Below, piece by piece: positions 53,244 through 62,814 of a stretch of 64,000 bases of DNA; the stretch's first letter is position 1, and each line of letters begins with the position of its first letter. The position numbers were made by a program, and so were the translations under genes. Source of the DNA: Chloroflexota bacterium. GTDB lineage: Bacteria > Chloroflexota > Anaerolineae > Aggregatilineales > Phototrophicaceae. The notes below the pieces were generated by a model that searched no databases, had not been told where the DNA came from, and saw only the letters and a list, made by a program, of their open reading frames with translations. The stretch covers positions 366,080 through 430,079 of the forward strand of contig JAPOVL010000046.1 of NCBI GenBank assembly GCA_026708115.1, written 5' to 3'.

Positions 53244-55118
53244 ATGTGCGGCATTTGCGGCGTCATCCATTTCGATGGCAAACCGGTAAGCGAGGAATTG
53301 CTGCGCGCTATGAACGACCGCTTGCTGCATCGCGGTCCGGACGGCGCCGGTTACTTCATCGACGGTAATGCCGGCCTGGCCATGCGCCGCTTGAGCATCA
53401 TTGACATCCCCGGCAGCGATCAACCGCTCACCAACGAAGATGAGTCGGTCGCCCTCGTCTTCAATGGCGAAATTTATAATTACCGCGAGTTGCGCCAGCA
53501 CCTGGGCGGAAGGGGCCACCGCTTCCGCACCGATGGCGATGGCGAGCCGATCGCCCATCTCTACGAAGCGTACGGGGATGACTGCTGGAAGCGCCTACGC
53601 GGGATGTACGCCATCGCTCTCTGGGACAAGCGGCGAAAGCATCTGCTCTTGGCGCGCGATCGCATGGGACAGAAGCCGCTCTATTATTACCATGACCGCG
53701 ACGTTTTTGTCTTCGCCAGTGAGATCAAAGCCCTGCTCGCGCACCCGTCTGTGCCACGTCTTTCCGCCTTCGCGGCCACAGAGGGCAGCGCCCTGGCGCA
53801 ATATCTCAGTTATGGATACCTGCCAGCGCCGGATACGGCATTCCAGAATATCTTCGCGCTGCCGCCGGCCACCAGTCTGCGCGTCACCTCCGCGGGACCA
53901 CGACGGGAAGCGCGCTACTGGTCGCTGCCGCCGGTGGCCCCTTCCGATGCGCGGGCCAGGGCCGCCGACTATATTCAGCCGCTGCGCCAAAAACTGGACG
54001 AAGCGGTCAAGCTGCGTTTGATGAGCGATGTGCCCTTGGGTGCCTTCCTCAGCGGCGGCCTGGATAGCAGCCTCATCGTCGCTCTGATGCGCCGTCATAG
54101 CAGCGCCGCCGTCAAGACCTTCAGCATCGGCTTTGAAGGCGACGACAGCTTCGACGAGACCCCCTATGCCGCGGAGGTCGCGAAGGTCTTGGGCGCCGAT
54201 CACCATACCTTTCGCGTCCGGCCCGAGGCGATGAACCTGCTCGCCGAATTGGTCCGGCATCACGACCAGCCCTTCGCCGACAGCAGCGCCATTCCCACTT
54301 ACCTTGTGAGCAAACTGACGCGGGAGCAGGTCACGGTGGCGCTGACCGGCGACGGCGGCGACGAACTCTTCGCGGGCTACGAACGCTTTTATGCCGCCGC
54401 GCTCTTTCAGCGGCTGTCAGTTCTGCCGAAGCCATTCTGGCCTGGCATCGCCGGTCTGCTTGCGCTGTTGCCGGAGGGGACGGCTTATGACGACAAAGTC
54501 AAGCGGGCGCGGCGCTTCGTGAAGGCGGCTGGCATGTCCGTCCCGGACGGTTATTTCGACTTGGCGCGTGTCTTCAGTGCCGATCTAATCCGCGAGATCT
54601 GCGCGACGGATGGACCTGATTCAGCCGATTTCTCACGCTATCTCGAGGCATCGGATGAACCGGTCGCGGGCTTGCTCAATGCCAATATGCGCAGTTATTT
54701 GCCCGATGATCTGCTGATCAAAGCCGATCGCTGCAGTATGGCCGCCTCGCTTGAAGCGCGAGCGCCTTTCCTCGATCATGAATTGGTCGAACATGCCGCC
54801 AGGATTCCCTTCAATCTCAAGCTCAAGGGCGTGCGGACCAAGTTCATCCTCAAAGAGGCAGCTCGGGGCATCTTGCCAGACGCGATCATCAATCGCCGCA
54901 AACACGGCTTCGGCATCCCGCTGGGCGCCTGGCTGCGGCGGGATATGACGCCGGTGCGGGACATCCTGCTCAGCCGGCGCGCGCGGGAGCGCGGTCTGTG
55001 GCGCAGCGCTGTGGTCGAGCGCTTGATCAACGAACATCATTCCGGCAGGCGCGACAGCAACCGGCAGCTTTGGGCGCTGCTTACGCTCGAGGAATGGCAC
55101 CGGCAGTTTATTGACTAG
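53244..55118 (+). CDS. asnB: Asparagine synthase (glutamine-hydrolysing)
   Basis: A 624-residue class B asparagine synthetase. The catalytic N-terminal Cys2 lies in MCGICGVIHFDG, confirming the start. The glutaminase domain is at about 2-210, with RLSIIDIPGSDQPL near 50 and FNGEIYNYRELR near 73. The synthetase domain has the ATP-binding PLGAFLSGGLDSSLI near 265 (SGGxDSS motif) and VALTGDGGDELFAGY near 365. It makes asparagine from aspartate, glutamine and ATP. Close relatives also modify surface polysaccharides, so a role outside asparagine supply is possible. AGAGGG lies nine bases upstream. Confidence 0.94.
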   Translation: MCGICGVIHFDGKPVSEELLRAMNDRLLHRGPDGAGYFIDGNAGLAMRRLSIIDIPGSDQPLTNEDESVALVFNGEIYNYRELRQHLGGRGHRFRTDGDGEPIAHLYEAYGDDCWKRLRGMYAIALWDKRRKHLLLARDRMGQKPLYYYHDRDVFVFASEIKALLAHPSVPRLSAFAATEGSALAQYLSYGYLPAPDTAFQNIFALPPATSLRVTSAGPRREARYWSLPPVAPSDARARAADYIQPLRQKLDEAVKLRLMSDVPLGAFLSGGLDSSLIVALMRRHSSAAVKTFSIGFEGDDSFDETPYAAEVAKVLGADHHTFRVRPEAMNLLAELVRHHDQPFADSSAIPTYLVSKLTREQVTVALTGDGGDELFAGYERFYAAALFQRLSVLPKPFWPGIAGLLALLPEGTAYDDKVKRARRFVKAAGMSVPDGYFDLARVFSADLIREICATDGPDSADFSRYLEASDEPVAGLLNANMRSYLPDDLLIKADRCSMAASLEARAPFLDHELVEHAARIPFNLKLKGVRTKFILKEAARGILPDAIINRRKHGFGIPLGAWLRRDMTPVRDILLSRRARERGLWRSAVVERLINEHHSGRRDSNRQLWALLTLEEWHRQFID

Positions 55119-55171
55119 CGGGGGGACAATCCATATTCCGCGGCGCCGTCCGCCGCTTGCGCTACAAGAAC

Positions 55172-55363
55172 TCAACTCCCTTGGCGCTGAATATCGCTCT
55201 GCATATCGTCGCGCAAGCGCTTGATATCGGATCGCGTGTCGCCGCGCAACTGCTGCATTTCCTCCCGCAAGCTGATGATGTCACTGCGCAGCCAACAGAT
55301 CATCAAACCTCCTGTTGCCGCGAGGACTACTACAATGGTGAAGATGGTTTCTGTCCAGTCCAT
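55172..55363 (-). CDS. Small membrane-anchored coiled-coil protein
   Basis: A 63-residue protein with one N-terminal span (TIFTIVVVLAATGGLMICWL, about residues 6-25). A charged helix follows with an 11-residue repeat of the type LRxDxxSDIKR in residues 33-60. It resembles the distal part of the protein at 52054. It is convergent with asnB, with a 53-base gap. The function is unknown. Confidence 0.55.
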   Translation of the reverse strand: MDWTETIFTIVVVLAATGGLMICWLRSDIISLREEMQQLRGDTRSDIKRLRDDMQSDIQRQGS

Positions 55364-55662
55364 AGTTCAGCGCTCAGTTTGTTTTTGCATCCTGCTCATT
55401 GTAGCAGGGAAGTACAGCAAGTCCTAAGTTTTGCTGCCCGGCCCGCTTGGGTAGTGTATCCTTTTCGGTTGAAATACTTTTACAATTCTAAACATGAGAT
55501 CCTAAACCCAAAATACTTACGACTAGGTAGGGGCGACTCGGTGAGTCGCCCGATACTCATTCAGTTTCTACGCGTCGGGCGATCCAGCGGATCGCCCCTA
55601 CCGACTGTTAGGTGGTGGTTGAGCTTTATCTCAACCGAATTCGATACACAACCCCGCTTGCT
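55364..55662. repeat. Intergenic region with two palindromic repeats
   Basis: No gene. GGGCGACTC pairs with GAGTCGCCC around GGT (55531-55551), and GGGCGATCC pairs with GGATCGCCC around AGC (55577-55597). The two elements lie 25 bases apart in opposite orientation, judged by the flanking CTAC/GTAG. Confidence 0.8.
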
Positions 55663-56769
55663 TTACCGGGCTGATTCATCGGCTGGCAGCAGTGACAGAT
55701 ATTCCACAAAATCGTCATCGAGCCCGCAGATGAAATGCGCCAGCAGGCGTCCGCAGCGTTCAATGTCCTTGAGATCCAGCGTTTCTACCGGCGAGTGCAT
55801 ATTGCGCAGCGGGATGCTCAAAAGCGCTGTGGGCACACCAGCACGCGAGACCTGGATCGCCCAGGCGTCGGTGCCCGTGCGCGCGGGCATGATGTCGCTT
55901 TGCCATTTGATTTCGTAATAAGCGGCGACTTCCTGCAAGCGCGAAACCATTTTGGGGTGGAAGTTGGCGCCGATGCCAAGTTGCGGGCCTCCGCCCAGCT
56001 TACCCGCGCCGGTAGACAGTCCCGGCTGTTCGGCAAAACCGACATCGAGGGCGATGGCGCAATCCGGCTCAATGTGATTGGCTGCGGTAGTAGCGCCCCG
56101 CAAGCCGACCTCCTCCTGCACGGTGGCGGCGGCATGGACCTCCCAGCTATGGCGCATATCGCTCAGCAGGCGCAGGCAGGTTGTGATCACGGCTATACAG
56201 GCGCGGTCGTCCATCGCCTTGGACGCCAGCAACCGACCCTTGAGCTCAATCATGGGCGCGTCGATCGTCACCAGGTCGCCGACATTCACCAAGGCTTCTA
56301 CCTCAGTGGCGGGCAGTCCCACATCGACCACCAGCGAGTCGATGGGGGGGTACTGCGCCCGGTCGGCGGCGCGCAGCATATGCGGCGGCACCGTCGCCAC
56401 TAGGCCGGGCAGGGCGCGTTTGCCGTGCACCAGCACTGGTTGCGCCATCATCACGCGCGGATCGACGCCGCTGATGCGATGCACATAGATAAAGCCATCT
56501 TTGATCTCGCGCACCATCAAGCCGATCTCGTCCATGTGCGCCGCCAGCATGATCTTGCGCCTCTGTTCTGCCGGGCGGGTGGCGCGTTTGATGCCGATAA
56601 GACTGCCCAGCCCGTCGCTGTCGAAATCATCGACAAGGTCCGCCCAATCCTCGCGCAGGATCTCGGCGATCGGCGCTTCGTAGCCGCTGGGCGCGTGAAC
56701 TTCCACGAGTCGTTTGAGATGTTCTTTGGGGTTGTACACGAGCGGCGCTCCTGTCAGGGGCGAATGCAT
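55663..56769 (-). CDS. M42 family metallopeptidase (glutamyl/deblocking aminopeptidase type)
   Basis: A 368-residue cytoplasmic aminopeptidase. The two-metal site is visible: AHMDEIGLMV near 72, AMDDRACIAV near 188, the catalytic Glu pair in VQEEVGLRGATTA near 223, ALDVGFA near 246 and the final His in LRNMHSPVETL near 335. Family members form large tetrahedral 12-subunit particles and trim N-terminal residues from peptides. This fits a genome rich in peptide importers. No operon partner is evident. Confidence 0.93.
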   Translation of the reverse strand: MHSPLTGAPLVYNPKEHLKRLVEVHAPSGYEAPIAEILREDWADLVDDFDSDGLGSLIGIKRATRPAEQRRKIMLAAHMDEIGLMVREIKDGFIYVHRISGVDPRVMMAQPVLVHGKRALPGLVATVPPHMLRAADRAQYPPIDSLVVDVGLPATEVEALVNVGDLVTIDAPMIELKGRLLASKAMDDRACIAVITTCLRLLSDMRHSWEVHAAATVQEEVGLRGATTAANHIEPDCAIALDVGFAEQPGLSTGAGKLGGGPQLGIGANFHPKMVSRLQEVAAYYEIKWQSDIMPARTGTDAWAIQVSRAGVPTALLSIPLRNMHSPVETLDLKDIERCGRLLAHFICGLDDDFVEYLSLLPADESAR

Positions 56770-57281
56770 TTGATTCTACCACCGAGAGCGCGCAGGTTAC
56801 AGTCGCTCGGCGCGTAACCGACGAAAAGATCCCAAGGATGTCGCGCTCGCGTAAAATAATGTACCGACAATCTATCAGCGTCGCAATACGCTGGACATGT
56901 AGACACACGCGCGACAATGCCGCCGCCCACGCAAAATACCTTGCATCCCGCGATGTTTAGCTCCCCCTCCCTGATGCCTCGGTGATCTGATCTTCACCCG
57001 TGAGGCGGGGGACCGAGGGGGCGCTGGGCCGGGGGATGGGGGTAGAAAAAGCGGCATTTGGTCGGAGTACCGGACAAGCGTTACAGATTTCGATACGATT
57101 GTAGATGGAGTTAACGGGTAAATGAAAAACAAGCGGATCCACTCTACGCCGCCTTCGAAACGCGCCAGCCCCTATCCTACGCTTGATCAACGCTTCGAGA
57201 CCAGGCGCTTGCGAGCGCCCGATGCACGCTCTACATTGGTTGTATCGATACGACTCTCTTTCTGGCCAGGGAATCAATGTA
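56770..57281. repeat. Intergenic region with a C/G-rich degenerate repeat
   Basis: About 510 bases without a convincing gene. A degenerate element lies at about 56958-57050 (CTCCCCCTCCCTGATGCCTC, then GTGAGGCGGGGGACCGAGG and GGGGGATGGGG). It matches those at 5080 and 16857. The remainder has no recognised feature. Confidence 0.6.
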
Positions 57282-59795
57282 ATGAGTTTACTGTCTCTCT
57301 TGGGGAAAATGCTCTGCCCTCTTGTCTTCATTTTGCTCTTCGCGCTCTCGCCAACTGCGGGAATGAGCGAAATCACCGTCGATGAAGATTGCAGCCTCCA
57401 CGATGCGATCAAGGCGGCAAACAGCGATAGCGCGGTGGCGGGTTGCTCTGCTGGCAAAGGCGTTGATCGGATCAGATTGACGGGAGACATCAAACTTATA
57501 GCCGAATTGCCCCCGATAAGCTCGGACATATTCATCGAAGGACAGGGCCATATTGTAAGGGGCGACCGGACATATCCGATTTTCTATATCGAAGCGGGCG
57601 ATGTTACCATCAATAATCTGACCTTGCTCGAGGGAAGCGGTCACTACGGCGGCGCGATACGGGTGCGGCCTGGCGCTTCGCTGATCGTCAACAAGAGCGC
57701 CTTCATCGATAATTCAGCTTCTGACAGCGGCGGCGCGATCATGAGTGGAGGACGCTTGTTCATCAAGGACAGCGCCTTCAAGGGAAATACAGCGCACCAA
57801 AGCGGCGGCGCCATTTATGTTTGGGGCGAAAACGGCACACTCCTGCTGATCAATACCTTGATCAGCGGTAATTCGGTCAGCCTTTGGGGCGGCGGGATTG
57901 CAATCAATCGCGCGGAAAGCACTATCGCTGGCAGTATCATCCGCGCCAATCGCGCATACGAAGGCGGAGCGATCTATAGCGCGGGATCGCAGCTCAATAT
58001 TATGAACAGTACACTCGGTGACAATTGGGCGCTGCAAAGTGGGGGCGCGCTTAGCAAAAGCGCGGGTCAAGCGGAGATCAGCGCCAGCGCGTTGCTCAAC
58101 AACAAAGCGGAAGTGGATGGGGGAGCGATCATCAGCGATAGCGGCTGGACGCGCATTGTCAACAGCACGATAGGCGGCAACACCGCGGTCCGGCATGGCG
58201 GCGCCTTGCACGTGTCGGACATGGTATTCCTCACTCATGTGACTCTGGCGAACAATGAAGCCGCGGTCGGCGGCGGCGTTTACGGAGCTGGCGACGCGAT
58301 CAATCTCGTTAACAGCATTATTGCCGGCAGCCAGGGCGGCGATTGCGTTGGCCCGCTGTATACCAACAGCGCCAATTTAATCCAGGACGGCTCGTGTGAT
58401 CCTGCGCTGAGCGGGGATCCTATGCTCAAGTCCCTGTGGGGCTCTCCCGCGACCTATCTGCTGGCGGAAAATAGCCCGGCGATCGATGCGGGCGATAGCG
58501 CCGACTGCGAGCCGAAAGACCAGACGGGAACGGCAAGACCTCAGGGGCGGCAATGCGACATCGGCGCATTCGAATACATACACGGCGCGCGATTGCCTAC
58601 CCCAACCAGGGCCGCCGAGCAAAACGCCCCGCCTCTCCAGGATCCGCAAGCGGGCATTATCGTTAACGAATCTTGCAGCCTGGCCTTTGCCATCATTGCG
58701 GCCAACACGGACTGGGCAGTTGGCGGATGCCCGGCGGGCAAAGGCGCGGATACGATCACGCTCACGGAGGACATCACATTAACAGCGGCCTTGCCATCCA
58801 TAACCTCCGAGATCACCATAGAGGGCGCGGGCAAAACGATCAGCGGCGGCAAGCGTTTTCGCATCCTCAGTGTTGCAGGCGGCAAGCTCACGTTGAATCG
58901 GGCGCGGCTGACGGAAGGCAGAAGCCGGTCGGGCGCGGCGATTCACAGTTATGATGGCACGATCATCATCAACCACAGTAAGATAGAAGACAATATGGCC
59001 TGGTCTACAATACTCTCTTTTGGCGGCGGAATCCTCTGTTGGCCCTGCAACCTCAGCATCAACCACAGCATCATCCGCGACAATACGGCTGCAGACGACG
59101 GAGGCGGGATCTATTTTGCAAGTACCTCGGCTGGCGAATCCTTACAGATTCGCCACAGCGTTATCGACAGCAACCAGGCCCGCAATGGCGCGGGGCTTTT
59201 CTATGGCGCTGGAGCGGATTCACCAACTTCAATGATAACAGGCAGCAGCTTTTCCAATAATTGGGCGCTGGACGATGGCGGCGGCATAGCTGTTGCGGGC
59301 GGGGACCTCAGAAGGGAGTTGGTCCTCGAGGACAGCACCTTGCACCATAACGAGGCCTCGAATGGCGCTGGTCTATACGTTGACAATGGATCGGTCGCCA
59401 CCTTGCGTCACGTCACCCTTGCTTATAACAGCGCGTCTTATGGCAGCAGCATCTATATAGCTCCTAAGGGCACGGCGAATCTTTACAACAGCCTGGCGGC
59501 GGGTCAGGATCGCAACGAAGAATGCTATGGGCCATTGCATGGAAATAGCGGCAATCTCATCGCGGATGGTTCATGCGATCCCGCTTTGGCAATGGCCGCC
59601 TGGCTCGACCAACTCGCCCGGCCGGACGACGGCGGGCCAGCCTATTTCCCGCCCCGACCGGGCAGCCCGGCCATCGACACCGCGATCGACGAACATTGCA
59701 CGGGCGTCGACCAGATCGGCAGGCAACGCTCGCAAGGCGCCGCTTGCGACATCGGCGCGATCGAATACATCGCCGAAACAAGCGTTAACGAATAA
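57282..59795 (+). CDS. Secreted parallel beta-helix protein, two choice-of-anchor-Q modules
   Basis: An 837-residue protein. A signal peptide (MSLLSLLGKMLCPLVFILL, then FALSPTAGMS) leads two similar modules, each with the same order. First comes an opening block CSLxxAIxAANxD...GC.AGKG.D.I.L; next are many beta-helix rungs with the words SGGAI, NSTxxxN and GGGI; last is a closing block DQxGxxRxQGxxCDIGAxEY. Module 1 covers about residues 25-425, module 2 about 460-830. The closing block is the choice-of-anchor Q C-terminal sequence. Such proteins are secreted or surface-attached, with possible adhesion or glycan-binding roles. I start at 57282; an upstream start at 57183 would place 33 residues before the signal peptide. 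Confidence 0.85.
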   Translation: MSLLSLLGKMLCPLVFILLFALSPTAGMSEITVDEDCSLHDAIKAANSDSAVAGCSAGKGVDRIRLTGDIKLIAELPPISSDIFIEGQGHIVRGDRTYPIFYIEAGDVTINNLTLLEGSGHYGGAIRVRPGASLIVNKSAFIDNSASDSGGAIMSGGRLFIKDSAFKGNTAHQSGGAIYVWGENGTLLLINTLISGNSVSLWGGGIAINRAESTIAGSIIRANRAYEGGAIYSAGSQLNIMNSTLGDNWALQSGGALSKSAGQAEISASALLNNKAEVDGGAIISDSGWTRIVNSTIGGNTAVRHGGALHVSDMVFLTHVTLANNEAAVGGGVYGAGDAINLVNSIIAGSQGGDCVGPLYTNSANLIQDGSCDPALSGDPMLKSLWGSPATYLLAENSPAIDAGDSADCEPKDQTGTARPQGRQCDIGAFEYIHGARLPTPTRAAEQNAPPLQDPQAGIIVNESCSLAFAIIAANTDWAVGGCPAGKGADTITLTEDITLTAALPSITSEITIEGAGKTISGGKRFRILSVAGGKLTLNRARLTEGRSRSGAAIHSYDGTIIINHSKIEDNMAWSTILSFGGGILCWPCNLSINHSIIRDNTAADDGGGIYFASTSAGESLQIRHSVIDSNQARNGAGLFYGAGADSPTSMITGSSFSNNWALDDGGGIAVAGGDLRRELVLEDSTLHHNEASNGAGLYVDNGSVATLRHVTLAYNSASYGSSIYIAPKGTANLYNSLAAGQDRNEECYGPLHGNSGNLIADGSCDPALAMAAWLDQLARPDDGGPAYFPPRPGSPAIDTAIDEHCTGVDQIGRQRSQGAACDIGAIEYIAETSVNE

Positions 59796-59865
59796 GTGCG
59801 TTTGTCAATTAACATGCCATGACTTAGACTTTGCACAAAAGCGTATTGATGAGCGGACAGAACTG

Positions 59866-61875
59866 ATGAAAGTAAGCGGACACGCAGTTGCAATACTGAT
59901 AGCCCTCTTGACGATGGCCTCGGCAGCAAGCCCGGCTCGTGCCGCGGATATCATCGTCGACGGGGGTTGCAGCTTGGCGGCCGCCATTAATGCCGCCAAC
60001 CTGGACCGCGAATTCGGGGGCTGCCCGGCCGGGGACGGAGCCGATGTCATCAGTCTGAGCGGCGATGTCGAAGTTGATAGTCTCACCTCTCCCATCTTTG
60101 CCGATATCACCGTTGAGGGCAACGGCCACACGATTTCCGGCAAGGGGATTTTGCGCATCTTTAACATATACGGCGCCGAGCTTGTATTAAGCGATGTCAC
60201 CCTGACAAACGAATCGGATTCTTCCGGCGGCGCTATTCTCAACGAAGGGGGCACGCTGAACGTCTATAGCAGCCGGATCATCGGCAACTCGGCGCAGGAA
60301 TCCGGCGGCGCAATCGTGAATAATGGCGGCACGGTCCTCATCAACGAAAGCGAGATCAGCGACAATCATTCTCAGGCCGCCGGCGGCGCGATTTACAGCA
60401 GCGGCGGACACCTCAGCATTATGAACAGTTCGATCGAGCGCAACCGGTCCAGGCAGGGCGGCGGCGCCATTCTGGTGGAGGGATCGGCGGCAGTCATCCT
60501 CTTTTCGAATACGATCAGCGATAACCGGGACGAAGGCTTGTTGAGCATTGGCGGCGCCATCTTGAGCCGGGGCGGCGCGATCAACATCGTCGACAGCGCA
60601 TTCCAGCGCAATTCGGCCCATACCGGCATGGCCCTGGCGTCTGAGGGCGGCACGGTTCAGATCATGGGCAGCAGCTTCGAGGACCACGAATCGGACGGAT
60701 ACGGCACGGTATCCATGGACGAGGGCCGGTTGACAGTCAGCGAAAGCGCATTCAGCAACAACCGTGCCGGCGGCGGCGGCGGCGCGCTGGTTAGCGAGGG
60801 CGCGAAGCTGTCCATCGACAAGAGCGAATTCAGCGGCAATTACGGCGGCTTTGGCGGCGCGATCTACGTCAAGGACTCGGGCGAATGGACGATCAGCAAT
60901 AGCGACTTTGCCGGGAACGCTTCCTACATCGGCGGGGCGATCTCGGCAGAATCTGGCGCTTTGCGGATCGAAGACAGCAGCTTTGACGGCAACGAGGGTT
61001 CGATAGCCGGCGGCGCGGTGCGGATCGAAGACGGCGACTTGACCGTATCCCAAAGCAGCTTCAGCAACAACGCCTCCGACCTCGGCGGGGCGATCGTTTT
61101 TGATACGGGCGAGCTGACGGTATACGGCAGCGCCTTTACCCATAACGCCGGCCAATTCGGGGGCGCGCTGCGCATCAAGGCGGCAGAGGCCTTCATCAGC
61201 TACAGCGATTTCGCCCAGAACAGCGCCGAAAGCGGCGGGGCGATTGTGGTCAATGGAGGATCGCTCTCGATCCACCGCAGCAAGCTGCGCGAGAACAGCG
61301 CCTCATCCATTGCCGGGGCGATCTCGGCGGATAGCAGCGCCTTGACGATCACGCAGAGCAGCATCAGCGACAATACCGGGGCGGTGGGCGGCGCCATCCG
61401 GGCCGAGGGGCGCGCGCTGGATATCCGCAACAGCACGCTGAGCGGCAACCGGGCGACAATACTTGGCGCCGGCGCGCTTGACCTGCGCGGTCCCGGGACG
61501 GCGACTTTGACGCATGTCAGCATCCTGCACAACGCTGGCCCCCAGAGCGGCGGCATCTATCATGGGCAGGGCGCCGATGTGCATCTGCACAACAGCGTCA
61601 TCGCCGGCAGCGAGGGCGGCGATTGTTCCGGCCGCCTGACTGTCGTTGTCGGCAGCTTGATCGAAGACGGTTCCTGCCTGGGCAACTTGAGCGGCGATCC
61701 CATGCTTGCCGGCCCGGTCGAGCCTGAGCATGGGTCGTCGATCTATTATTCGCCGCTGCCGGGCAGCCCGCTCATCAATGCCGCCGAGGGCGCCTACTGC
61801 ACTGCCGCCGACCAGATCGGCACGCGGCGCCCGCAAGGGACCGCCTGCGATATCGGCGCGATTGAGAGCCGCTAG
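59866..61875 (+). CDS. Secreted parallel beta-helix protein, one choice-of-anchor-Q module
   Basis: A 669-residue paralogue of the preceding gene. A signal peptide (MKVSGHAVAILIALLTMASA, cleavage near ARAAD) leads the opening block CSLAAAINAANLDREFGGCP. About two dozen beta-helix rungs follow (repeated SGGAI..., NSxFxxN, IxxSxxxN), then the closing block DQIGTRRPQGTACDIGAIES. It starts 70 bases after the preceding stop. Its rung region is longer than either module of the neighbour, so rungs have been added or lost. Third-position GC looks higher here than in the preceding gene. No catalytic motif is seen. Confidence 0.85.
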   Translation: MKVSGHAVAILIALLTMASAASPARAADIIVDGGCSLAAAINAANLDREFGGCPAGDGADVISLSGDVEVDSLTSPIFADITVEGNGHTISGKGILRIFNIYGAELVLSDVTLTNESDSSGGAILNEGGTLNVYSSRIIGNSAQESGGAIVNNGGTVLINESEISDNHSQAAGGAIYSSGGHLSIMNSSIERNRSRQGGGAILVEGSAAVILFSNTISDNRDEGLLSIGGAILSRGGAINIVDSAFQRNSAHTGMALASEGGTVQIMGSSFEDHESDGYGTVSMDEGRLTVSESAFSNNRAGGGGGALVSEGAKLSIDKSEFSGNYGGFGGAIYVKDSGEWTISNSDFAGNASYIGGAISAESGALRIEDSSFDGNEGSIAGGAVRIEDGDLTVSQSSFSNNASDLGGAIVFDTGELTVYGSAFTHNAGQFGGALRIKAAEAFISYSDFAQNSAESGGAIVVNGGSLSIHRSKLRENSASSIAGAISADSSALTITQSSISDNTGAVGGAIRAEGRALDIRNSTLSGNRATILGAGALDLRGPGTATLTHVSILHNAGPQSGGIYHGQGADVHLHNSVIAGSEGGDCSGRLTVVVGSLIEDGSCLGNLSGDPMLAGPVEPEHGSSIYYSPLPGSPLINAAEGAYCTAADQIGTRRPQGTACDIGAIESR

Positions 61876-62007
61876 GGACCTGAAGAGAGCGTCCGCGCGT
61901 CCAAATGGGTCTTCCCGGCAAAAAATATCTATGCCCTCTGTGCTGTCCCTGCGATCTGGGGTCAAATGAACCGCGGCAAGTCCCCTAGCTAGAGAAGGAA
62001 AAGGCAA

Positions 62008-62814
62008 ATGTTCAAGCAATCCGAAATCGAACAATTCCGGGAAGAAGGCTGGGTCGCCAAAGCGGAGTTCTGGACAGCGCGCGAAGCGCGCGCCATGCGC
62101 GTCGAGCTCGAGCGCCTGAAAGCCGACGGCTTGCTGCGCAACGTCGCCGTCGCCGGCGACAGCCGGACCGCATCCCGCGACAAGATCAACTTGCAGCTGT
62201 GCCCGATGTTCCCGCATAGCGACTTCTACCGCGCCATGCCCTTCGCCGAGAAAGCCATCGCCGCCGTCTCGGCTTTGATCGGCGATCCGGTGGTGCTGCA
62301 CCTGGACCAGGTTTTCCTGAAGCCGGGCAGGCAGGGCATGGGCACCAACTGGCACCAGGACAATGCCTACTTCGAGATTGAAGATCCGCTGCAGGGCACG
62401 GCGATGTGGACGGCGGTGCACGACGCCACTGTCGCCAACGGGACCATTCACGTCATCCCGGGCAGCTTCCGCCACAGCTACCCGCACAGCCGCGATCCCT
62501 ACAGCGATCATCATATCCGCTGCTACCCGCCGGAAGACGAAGCCCTGGCCATCGAGCTGCCCGCGGGCGGCGTCGCTTTCTTCGCCTATGGCGTGGCGCA
62601 TTGCACGCTGGGCAACAAGAGCGACCGCGAGCGCGCCGGCGTGGCCCTGCACTTCATCAACGGCGCCATGGACGCGACCGCCAAGAGCGGTTTCGCGCTG
62701 GGCAAACGCCCCTACCTGACCGGCGAGCGCGCCAGCGGCGGCCTCAACGAGCACGGGACGCTGGTGGCGGGCACCTGGGAACGCGAGGTCGAGGCGGTCC
62801 TGGCGCGATTCTAA
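62008..62814 (+). CDS. Phytanoyl-CoA dioxygenase (PhyH) family protein
   Basis: A 268-residue Fe(II)/2-oxoglutarate-dependent oxygenase-type protein. The iron motif HQDNAYFE (His and Asp) is near residue 118. The distal histidine is in GVAHCTLGNKSDRER near 195, and the arginine of that block can bind 2-oxoglutarate. A typical start, FKQSEIEQFREEGW, is present. GAAGGAAAAGG lies before the ATG. The family hydroxylates diverse small molecules; the substrate here is unknown. It is the last gene before the long repeat region and has no operon partner. Confidence 0.9.
   Translation: MFKQSEIEQFREEGWVAKAEFWTAREARAMRVELERLKADGLLRNVAVAGDSRTASRDKINLQLCPMFPHSDFYRAMPFAEKAIAAVSALIGDPVVLHLDQVFLKPGRQGMGTNWHQDNAYFEIEDPLQGTAMWTAVHDATVANGTIHVIPGSFRHSYPHSRDPYSDHHIRCYPPEDEALAIELPAGGVAFFAYGVAHCTLGNKSDRERAGVALHFINGAMDATAKSGFALGKRPYLTGERASGGLNEHGTLVAGTWEREVEAVLARF

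Noticed and set aside
60187..61275. A 362-codon leftward frame inside the second beta-helix gene
   Set aside because: It mirrors the repeated rungs on the opposite strand. The plus strand has a signal peptide and both family end blocks.
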